Source: Nitrospirota bacterium (lineage in GTDB: Bacteria > Nitrospirota > Thermodesulfovibrionia > Thermodesulfovibrionales > JdFR-88). From it: 5,081 bases of DNA. The notes below the pieces were generated by a model. That model searched no databases and was not told the DNA's origin. It saw only the letters and a list, made by a program, of their open reading frames with translations. The stretch lies in the NCBI GenBank assembly GCA_021819985.1, contig JAKAEG010000245.1:1-5081 (forward strand), read 5' to 3'. Position numbers and translations under genes: made by a program. This document shows, in pieces, positions 1 through 5,081 of the stretch. Numbering within the stretch: position 1 is the stretch's first letter; every line of letters begins with the position of its first letter.

Positions 1-910
1 CCGCGTTATCGGTGCAAAAAACCGGCGAGGGTATGAAAAGCCCGGCTTCCATCCTTAGTGCCATGATCCCCATGCCATCTTTAATCGCGCTGTTTGAGGC
101 CACCCCTCCGGCAAGGGCCAGCCTCTTTACTCCGGTCTGCATTATCGCGTGCTGGCATTTCCGTATGAGCACATCGACAACAGCCGCCTGGAAAGAGGCC
201 GCAATGTCCTTCACCTGAATTTCATTGCTCTTTTGATCTTTTTTGAAATTAACGACAGCCGTTTTCAGACCGCTGAAGCTGAAGTCCAAAGAACCCGGCA
301 GATATGCCCGTGGAAACCTGATGGCTTTTGGATTGCCTCCACGGGCGAGCCTGTCTATTTCAGGCCCTCCGGGATAACCCAAAGACAGGAGCTTGGCGAT
401 CTTGTCATATGCCTCTCCCGCCGCATCGTCCCGGCTTTTCCCAAGCTCCGTGTAATCGAGGAAATTTCTTGCCAGATACAGGGATGTATGGCCGCCCGAA
501 ATCACCAGCGAGATAAAAGGGAATTCCACGCCGTTTTCGATCAGGGGAGAAAGTATATGCCCTTCCAGGTGATTTACAGCTATAAGCGGGATATTTTTTG
601 AGAAGCTTACAGCCTTGGCAAAAGAGCATCCAACCAGCAGGGAGCCTATAAGCCCGGGCCCGGCGCAAACAGCAATCGCCGCAAGTTCCTCAAGCGGGGC
701 GCTGCCCATCGCCTCTTTTACAACAGGCCAGATCATCTCAATATGCCTTCTTGAAGCAAGCTCAGGAACGATGCCCCCGTACTTCGAATGAATGGCCGCC
801 TGGGAGGAAACGATGTTTGAGAGGATACCTGGTTTTTCCGCTCCCTGCCGGAACTCGACCAGGGCAGCGGAAGTGTCGTCACATGATGTGTCTATCCCAA
901 GGATCAGCAC
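1..910 (-). CDS. tsaD: tRNA N6-adenosine threonylcarbamoyltransferase TsaD (partial, C-terminus beyond window)
   Basis: TsaD (formerly Gcp/YgjD) transfers the threonylcarbamoyl group from threonylcarbamoyl-AMP to A37 of ANN-decoding tRNAs in the cytoplasm, working with TsaB and TsaE. The sequence shows the family N-terminus LILGIDTSCDDT (residues 2-13), the SSQ..IH.KYGGIVPELASR.H block (35-56), the GPGLIGSLLVG loop (84-94), the metal-binding HLEGH (His114, His118), ISGGHT (137-142), a Gly-rich AGGVASNS segment near residue 275, and the third metal ligand Asp301 in TDNA at the window edge. The open frame covers 303 codons of a usual 330-340, so about 30 residues are missing. I chose the GTG at 908-910 because it puts the start one residue before the conserved LILGIDTS and because the lolA stop lies in frame 3 nt upstream; the next in-frame ATG (residue 59) would delete conserved sequence. 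There is no Shine-Dalgarno, so expression probably depends on coupling to lolA. Identity is very secure. Confidence 0.96.
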   Translation of the reverse strand, partial: MLILGIDTSCDDTSAALVEFRQGAEKPGILSNIVSSQAAIHSKYGGIVPELASRRHIEMIWPVVKEAMGSAPLEELAAIAVCAGPGLIGSLLVGCSFAKAVSFSKNIPLIAVNHLEGHILSPLIENGVEFPFISLVISGGHTSLYLARNFLDYTELGKSRDDAAGEAYDKIAKLLSLGYPGGPEIDRLARGGNPKAIRFPRAYLPGSLDFSFSGLKTAVVNFKKDQKSNEIQVKDIAASFQAAVVDVLIRKCQHAIMQTGVKRLALAGGVASNSAIKDGMGIMALRMEAGLFIPSPVFCTDNA

Positions 911-913
911 GGA

Positions 914-1597
914 TTATTTTGTATAATCGAAGACGCTTACGCCGGAGGGAGGCGTGAACGCGAACGCATTGTCTTTCACACCGGTGTTCACCGAAACGTC
1001 CTTCAAGGTTATGCGCACCGTGTTTGAGTATGTGTCATGGATCGTGAAACTCCTTATGGGGAACCGCCCGTTTGAGGGCTCGACCTCTATGTAGGCTATC
1101 TTGTTAATCGGACTTTTGGGTTTAAGGACCAGCTTGCCTTTTTTTTCGGTAACGCGGAAATCCCGGTCCAGCTTGCCAAGGCCTCCAAGCAGGGCCACAG
1201 GCGCGGTGCCGTAGGTTTCGGCATTGAACCTGCCCGCGATCGCCTGTTGTTCCTTTTTCTGGTAGATGATGATACGGCTGCCCTTTATTATAACTTCGTC
1301 CTGGTTTGTGCCCTGATAGGCATAGCGCATTTCCGCAGGTAACTTTATAATGAAATGCCCTTCGTAGTCCTGTTTTTTACCAAGGTCTTTAAGGAAGCTC
1401 TCCTGGGTAAAATCGCCCTTTATGTCCCTGATCTGCCCGTAGGCCGCCTGAATACGCGCGGCAAGCCCGGCCGCCTCCGCATTTTCAGGGCCCATAAAAG
1501 CCGGAACTGGAGATGATTTTATCCCTGTGCCAAAAAAGACAGCAGCCATAATGAAAAGGGCCGCGATAATCCGCAAAAGCTGTGTTTTGTTTTTCAT
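914..1597 (-). CDS. lolA: Outer-membrane lipoprotein carrier protein LolA
   Basis: LolA is the periplasmic chaperone that takes lipoproteins from the inner-membrane LolCDE exporter to the outer membrane. The 227-residue product has a Sec signal: basic MKNK, then a hydrophobic stretch at about 7-26. Signal peptidase could cut after VPA (residue 33) or in AEAAG (40-44), so the mature protein would be about 185-195 residues, near family size. Family features are IKGDFTQ (59-65), the GHF.IKLPAEMRYAY strand region (80-94, with Arg91 at the usual Arg of the RW/RY motif), DEVIIKGSRIIIY (100-112), a late I.DTYSNTVRITLKDV segment and the C-terminal FAFTPPSGVSVFDY. The ATG lies 9 nt after the scpA stop and in frame with it; an AAGGA sequence is about 17 nt upstream, too far to be a normal ribosome site. 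Its TAA stop is 3 nt before tsaD. The family call rests on pattern recognition of a divergent protein family and is fairly secure. Confidence 0.88.
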   Translation of the reverse strand: MKNKTQLLRIIAALFIMAAVFFGTGIKSSPVPAFMGPENAEAAGLAARIQAAYGQIRDIKGDFTQESFLKDLGKKQDYEGHFIIKLPAEMRYAYQGTNQDEVIIKGSRIIIYQKKEQQAIAGRFNAETYGTAPVALLGGLGKLDRDFRVTEKKGKLVLKPKSPINKIAYIEVEPSNGRFPIRSFTIHDTYSNTVRITLKDVSVNTGVKDNAFAFTPPSGVSVFDYTK

Positions 1598-1606
1598 GAT
1601 TTTAGT

Positions 1607-2563
1607 TTAAATTTGTCCTTCGCCATCTTCCGGGGTCTCTCTGTACCAGGCCTCGTCATCCAGGTCCGGCGCCGGAAAAGGTCCATCATCGTTTTGAATT
1701 TCATCAGAGTGGGAGATCTGAATATCACCGGAGCGTGAGATTCCGGCAGCCGCGATATTCCGGTCCGCTTCAATTTGAGCTTCTTTAAGCTGATCTTCTT
1801 TGGGCAACCTGTATGCCGGGGCTACCTCTCCAATTTCACCGGGAGCATCCTTTGCCCTTAGCACCCATATCGGGCCGAACTTTTCCTCCTGGTAAACCTG
1901 GGCAAGCCCAAGCTTGAGTATTTCAAGTATCGCCACAAACGTGATGATCAGGTGGGATTTGGGAGAGCCTTCATCGAACAGTTCCTCGAACCGGACCGTC
2001 TCTTTCTCTTCGAGCCTGGCTATTATCCGGGATATCCTGTCATTTACCGTAAGCGTTTCTTTTGAGATGAGCTGAAGTTCCGCTGGCGCCTTCTCAAGGA
2101 TTTTCTTGAACGCGCCGATCAGGTCGAACATGGAGAGGTCAAAAAGTGAAACACTTTCTTCCTCTTCCTGGTCCTCTTCTTGGGCCTCTGCCCTGTACAG
2201 CGCATCGGACCACCTCTGCCCCATCTCCTTAAGGGCCAGCGACGCCTCTTTGAATGCCTGGTATTCCAGAAGCCTTTGGACAAGCTCAAGGCGGGGGTCT
2301 TCCGCGGGGGCTTCGGGCTCCTGCTCCTCTACCGGAAGGAGCATTTGCGATTTTATCTGTATCAGGGTTGCGGCCATTACCAGGAACTCCCCCGCTATTT
2401 CGAGATTGAGTTCCTTCATGAGGCCGATATATTCAAGATACTGATGGGTTATAAGAGAAATGGGGATATCGTATATGTCTACCTCGTTTTTCCTGATAAG
2501 ATGCAAAAGAAGGTCCATGGGGCCTTCGAAAACGGGTATTTTTATGCTGTATTGCTCGCTCAT
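1607..2563 (-). CDS. scpA: Segregation and condensation protein A (ScpA kleisin) with long acidic C-terminal tail
   Basis: ScpA is the kleisin subunit that bridges the SMC heads and binds ScpB in the bacterial condensin complex, which compacts and segregates the chromosome. The N-terminus is canonical: FEGPMDLLLHLIRKNEVDIYDIPI at residues 12-35, then THQYLEYI and AGEFLVMAATLIQIKSQMLLP (57-77). A charged linker includes an acidic run at 126-136, and the C-terminal winged-helix SMC-binding part is at about 190-235 (LIITFVAILEILKLG, then GPIWV). The core ends near residue 237, the usual family length; a further 81 residues, rich in Asp, Glu and Pro and probably disordered, follow. I start at the ATG at 2561-2563, giving 318 residues. 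The frame is open up to an ATG at 2603-2605, but those 14 extra codons (MQKFYHDSVRIMRP) are not family-like and would cross the promoter and the start of the divergent gene. No scpB lies beside it; lolA and tsaD follow in the same unit. Confidence 0.94.
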   Translation of the reverse strand: MSEQYSIKIPVFEGPMDLLLHLIRKNEVDIYDIPISLITHQYLEYIGLMKELNLEIAGEFLVMAATLIQIKSQMLLPVEEQEPEAPAEDPRLELVQRLLEYQAFKEASLALKEMGQRWSDALYRAEAQEEDQEEEESVSLFDLSMFDLIGAFKKILEKAPAELQLISKETLTVNDRISRIIARLEEKETVRFEELFDEGSPKSHLIITFVAILEILKLGLAQVYQEEKFGPIWVLRAKDAPGEIGEVAPAYRLPKEDQLKEAQIEADRNIAAAGISRSGDIQISHSDEIQNDDGPFPAPDLDDEAWYRETPEDGEGQI

Positions 2564-2573
2564 CGGTCTCATT

Positions 2574-2582
2574 ATTCTAACA
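2574..2582 (-). promoter_or_regulatory. Predicted extended -10 promoter element for scpA-lolA-tsaD
   Basis: Read on the minus strand these bases are TGTTAGAAT, an extended -10 (TGn followed by TAGAAT, one mismatch from TATAAT). No good -35 is visible at 16-18 bp spacing (CAAAAA at 17), which extended -10 promoters tolerate. The start site should fall near 2566-2568, leaving only about 3-5 nt before the ATG at 2563. The scpA start has at most a weak GAGA upstream, consistent with a nearly leaderless mRNA. This is a prediction from motif and spacing. Confidence 0.55.
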
Positions 2583-2588
2583 GAATCA

Positions 2589-2597
2589 TGATAGAAT
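2589..2597 (+). promoter_or_regulatory. Predicted extended -10 promoter element for DUF72-polX
   Basis: The plus strand reads TGATAGAAT, an extended -10 (TGn plus TAGAAT). The ATG of the downstream gene begins only 7 nt after the last base of the box, which is where transcription itself should start, so the mRNA is predicted to be leaderless. No Shine-Dalgarno is present, and no upstream in-frame start is possible because the TAG inside the box (2592-2594) is an in-frame stop. The -35 region (TCATTA at 17 bp spacing) is weak. Confidence 0.55.
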
Positions 2598-2603
2598 TTT
2601 TGC

Positions 2604-3392
2604 ATGACCGGCGATGGAAAGGCCCTTGTTCATGTCGGATGCAGCGGTTTTTCATACGACCACTGGAAGGGTATTTTTTATCCGGAGGGATTGCCGAAGA
2701 CCAAATGGTTCAGATATTACTGCGGGCAGTTCCAGACGGTTGAGCTTAATGTCACCTTTTACAGGCTACCCAGGGAATCCACCTTCCTGAAATGGCACGA
2801 GGAGACCCCCGGCAATTTCCTGGTATCGCTAAAGGGCAGCCGTTTCATAACCCACGTTAAGAAACTGAAGGACCCGGCGCTTCCGCTTGAAAGGTTTTTT
2901 GAAAGGATAGAGCCCCTCAGGGACAAAATAGGGGTTGTGCTGTGGCAGCTGCCACCCACCTTTAAAGCGGACACGGAGAGGCTCGAAATTTTTTTAAAAG
3001 AGCTGAAAGTCTATAAGGCAAGAAATGCCTTCGAGTTCAGGCACGAGTCCTGGATCAAAGACGAAAGGGTTTCAAAGGCCCTTTCAGATAACGGCTGCGC
3101 CCTCTGTATGGCTGACTGGCCCGAATTCGTTCGCGACCTGCCGCTTACATCCGATTTTGTATACATAAGAAGGCACGGGCATGGCACTTATGGCGGCTCC
3201 TATACCACGGATGAACTCAAAGAGGACGCCAGTAGAATAAAAAAATACGCCGCCGGCGGACGGGAGGTCTTCATCTATTTCAATAACGACGCCTACGGCT
3301 ACGCGCCAAAAAACGCGCTTGAGCTTGCCGCCCTTTTACAAAAAAAACTTAAAACGATAAAACAGGATGAGGCCGTCCTGCAGGGAAGATGA
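2604..3392 (+). CDS. DUF72 / YecE-like family protein (TIM-barrel fold, function unknown)
   Basis: This is a 262-residue member of the DUF72 (YecE) family, a widespread TIM-barrel-like group without an established biochemical role. Conserved blocks appear in order: VGCSGFSYDHWKGIFYPEG (11-29), YYCGQFQTVELNVTFYRLP (38-56), FLVSLKGSRFITHVKKL (72-88), VVLWQLPPTFK (111-121), FEFRHESW (143-150), FVYIRRHG (185-192) and VFIYFNNDAYGYAPKNALEL (222-241). The length is normal and all blocks are intact, so the gene looks functional. The protein has no signal peptide or membrane segment and should be cytoplasmic. The ATG at 2604 is the first possible start, since an in-frame TAG lies 9 nt upstream, and there is no Shine-Dalgarno. 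The gene ends in an ATGA overlap with polX. That coupling hints at a role near nucleic-acid metabolism or repair, but this is inference from position only. Confidence 0.93.
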   Translation: MTGDGKALVHVGCSGFSYDHWKGIFYPEGLPKTKWFRYYCGQFQTVELNVTFYRLPRESTFLKWHEETPGNFLVSLKGSRFITHVKKLKDPALPLERFFERIEPLRDKIGVVLWQLPPTFKADTERLEIFLKELKVYKARNAFEFRHESWIKDERVSKALSDNGCALCMADWPEFVRDLPLTSDFVYIRRHGHGTYGGSYTTDELKEDASRIKKYAAGGREVFIYFNNDAYGYAPKNALELAALLQKKLKTIKQDEAVLQGR

Positions 3393-5081
3393 TAAACAGC
3401 CAGGCGGCCAGGATATTTTCTGAAATAGCCGATATGCTGGAGCTTTCGGATGAGAGAAACCCTTTCCGGGTGCGGGCTTACAGGCGGGCCGCAATGGTCG
3501 TCGAAGGCCATCCAGGCGACATCTCGAAAATGACCAAGGAGGAGTTGAAGAGGATCCCGGGCATCGGCGAGGACCTTGCCTTGAAGCTCATCGAGATAGT
3601 TCAGACAGGGACGTGCAAGGCCTATGACGACGCAAGGAAAAAAGTGCCGGAAGGACTCTCACTTTTACTTACGATTCCTGGTTTAGGCCCCAAAACGGCC
3701 AGGGCCATATATGAAAAATTCAAGATCAAAAACATCGCCCAGCTTGAAGAGCTTGCCAAGCAGCACCGCCTTAAAGGCGCCATCCCCAAGATAAAGGAAA
3801 AGACCGAGCAGAATATTTTAAGAGGGATCGGCCTGACAAGGATGGGAACGGAAAAAAAGCCCATCGGCAGGGTAATGCCTGTAGCGAAAGAGCTGATAGG
3901 CGCGCTTCGAGCGATGGCCCCCGTAAGGCAGATCGAGATCGCGGGGAGCCTCAGGCGCTGGAAAGAGATGATAGGCGACATAGATATCCTTGCCACTTCG
4001 AAACATCCGGACAAGGTAATGGACGTCTTTACCGGTCTTTCCAAGGTAAGGCAGGTGATCGCCAAAGGGGAAACCAAATCGACCGTGATCCTCGAAGAGG
4101 GCATTCAGGCCGACCTGCGGGTGGTGGAGGAGGGCGCTTTCGGGGCGGCCCTTTGTTACTTTACGGGCAGCAAGGAGCATAATATCAGGCTTCGTGAAAT
4201 GGGGGTAAAGAAGGGGCTCAAGATAAACGAATACGGGATCTTCGACAGGAAAGGGGAAAAGGTAGGAGGCGAAAAAGAAGAGGATGTTTACCGTGCGCTG
4301 GGGCTTCCTGTAGTTCCTCCGGAACTTAGGGAAGACTCCGGGGAGCTGGAGGCCGCGCTCAAAGGCCGCCTGCCGGAGCTTGTCCGGCTTGAGGACATCA
4401 AAGGGGACCTGCACGTCCACACAAAACTGAGCGACGGCAATTACACGATCGAGGAGATGGTCAAGGCCGCAATGGAGCAAGGATGGTCATATATAGCCAT
4501 TACGGACCACTCGAAGGGGCTGGGAATTGCCAGGGGGCTCGATGAGGAGCGCCTGCTTGAAGAGATAAAACAGATCGATTCCATTAATAAAAAGATCAAA
4601 AACGGGTTCAGGGTCCTGAAAGGCATCGAGGTAAATATCAAAAGCGACAATACCCTGGATTTTACCGATGAGATACTCTCGAAACTGGACATTGTGAACG
4701 CTTCGGTCCACTCCGGGTTCAGGCAGACAAAAGAGGCGATCACCCGCCGGATAACTTCGGCCATGAAAAACCCCTTGGTAACAACGATTTCTCATCCCAC
4801 GGGAAGGCTCCTTGGAGAAAGGGAAGCTTACCAGGTCGATATGGAAGAGGTGCTCAGGGCGGCCCGCGAAACGGAGACGGCCCTTGAAATAAACGCATTT
4901 CCCTCCAGGCTGGATTTAAACGATGCCACCGCAAGGAGGGCAGGGGACATGGGCATTCCGATCGTTATCAATACGGATGCCCATATCCTGAGCCATTTCG
5001 GTTACATGTCCTACGGGGTGGCTACAGCCCGCAGGGCCTGGCTTGAGCCAAAAAATATCGCAAACACTAAAAAACCTAGAG
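3389..5081 (+). CDS. polX: DNA polymerase/3'-5' exonuclease PolX (family X polymerase plus PHP domain), C-terminus cut by window edge
   Basis: Bacterial PolX is a gap-filling repair polymerase whose PHP domain gives Mn2+-dependent 3'-5' exonuclease and end-processing activity. The product shows a Pol beta-like N-terminal domain with two helix-hairpin-helix motifs (IPGIGEDLALKL, 56-67; IPGLGPKTARAIY, 96-108). In the palm are GSLRRW (186-191), the catalytic pair Asp197 and Asp199 in GDIDIL, and a third Asp242 in ADLRVV. The YFTGSKEHN..LR motif follows at 257-269. From about 338 comes a PHP domain with all nine expected metal ligands: His342, His344, Asp349, His374, Glu414, His441, His469, Asp530 and His532. 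Both activities should be intact. The window shows 564 codons; family members are about 570-580 residues, so only the extreme C-terminus is missing. The ATG shares ATGA with the DUF72 stop. A GGGA lies very close upstream (about 3 nt), so translation is probably coupled to the gene before it. Confidence 0.96.
   Translation, partial: MINSQAARIFSEIADMLELSDERNPFRVRAYRRAAMVVEGHPGDISKMTKEELKRIPGIGEDLALKLIEIVQTGTCKAYDDARKKVPEGLSLLLTIPGLGPKTARAIYEKFKIKNIAQLEELAKQHRLKGAIPKIKEKTEQNILRGIGLTRMGTEKKPIGRVMPVAKELIGALRAMAPVRQIEIAGSLRRWKEMIGDIDILATSKHPDKVMDVFTGLSKVRQVIAKGETKSTVILEEGIQADLRVVEEGAFGAALCYFTGSKEHNIRLREMGVKKGLKINEYGIFDRKGEKVGGEKEEDVYRALGLPVVPPELREDSGELEAALKGRLPELVRLEDIKGDLHVHTKLSDGNYTIEEMVKAAMEQGWSYIAITDHSKGLGIARGLDEERLLEEIKQIDSINKKIKNGFRVLKGIEVNIKSDNTLDFTDEILSKLDIVNASVHSGFRQTKEAITRRITSAMKNPLVTTISHPTGRLLGEREAYQVDMEEVLRAARETETALEINAFPSRLDLNDATARRAGDMGIPIVINTDAHILSHFGYMSYGVATARRAWLEPKNIANTKKPR

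Larger units (their letters stand above)
2574..2597. repeat. Imperfect inverted repeat formed by two mirror-image -10 elements
   Basis: ATTCTAnCA (2574-2582) and TGnTAGAAT (2589-2597) are inverted copies, matching at 8 of 9 positions and separated by 6 bp (GAATCA). Each arm is the extended -10 of the gene group it faces. The symmetry could also serve as a dimeric operator, but the simplest reading is two back-to-back promoters sharing the 40-bp gap. Confidence 0.6.

Noticed and set aside
149..601. 150-codon open frame on the plus strand
   Set aside because: It is antisense to tsaD, whose conserved metal-binding and Gly-rich motifs are intact on the minus strand over the same bases.
405..668. 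87-codon minus-strand frame inside tsaD
   Set aside because: It is in a different frame from the real TsaD reading, which is continuous and conserved across this stretch; no frameshift is needed.
2561..2605. Longer scpA starting at the ATG at 2603-2605
   Set aside because: The 14 extra residues are not ScpA-like. The start would overlap the divergent DUF72 start and lie upstream of the predicted scpA promoter. The ATG at 2563 gives the standard ScpA N-terminus.
2180..2743. 187-codon open frame on the plus strand
   Set aside because: It is antisense to scpA and runs through the divergent promoter into the DUF72 gene in another frame. It has no family features.
3818..4480. 220-codon open frame on the minus strand inside polX
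   Set aside because: It lies wholly antisense to conserved PolX palm, thumb and PHP coding sequence. Its translation shows no recognisable domain and is explained by codon bias on the opposite strand.
1..5081. Search for a novel accessory system, CRISPR array, tRNA, mobile element or rho-independent terminator
   Set aside because: Coding sequence of known housekeeping families fills all but about 50 bases. I saw no direct repeats, tRNA-like folds, transposase motifs, or GC-rich hairpin followed by a T-run outside genes.

Overview
The window holds five protein-coding genes packed almost end to end in two divergent groups. They are ordinary housekeeping genes, and I see no mobile element, CRISPR array, RNA gene, toxin-antitoxin pair or defence cassette. 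The presence of lolA, a periplasmic lipoprotein carrier, points to a diderm (Gram-negative-type) bacterium. Base composition looks moderate, a little above half G+C by eye, and ATA (Ile) and AGG (Arg) codons are frequent. LolA, ScpA and a PHP-type PolX in one genome would suit a Desulfobacterota- or Nitrospirota-like lineage. That placement is inference only; nothing in the window fixes the taxon.

Left side, minus strand (read from about 2563 down to 1): scpA (condensin kleisin subunit), then lolA (lipoprotein chaperone), then tsaD (tRNA threonylcarbamoyl-adenosine synthesis; GTG start; C-terminal end cut by the window edge). The gaps are 9 and 3 nt, so this is almost certainly one transcription unit. 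All three genes also lie in the same reading frame, separated only by single TAA stops.

Right side, plus strand (2604 to the end): a DUF72/YecE-family gene, then polX (family X DNA polymerase with a PHP nuclease domain; only its last few residues are missing). They overlap by four bases (ATGA), so they are probably translationally coupled.

The only real intergenic space is the 40 bp between the two groups (2564-2603). It contains two outward-facing, mirror-image extended -10 elements (TGnTAGAAT). Each sits so close to its start codon that both transcripts are predicted to be leaderless or nearly so, which fits the lack of Shine-Dalgarno sequences at both starts. This compact symmetric divergent promoter is the most interesting non-coding signal here.

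Functionally, the left group joins chromosome organisation, envelope lipoprotein traffic and tRNA modification without an obvious shared pathway. The right group pairs a DNA repair polymerase with a TIM-barrel protein of unknown role.
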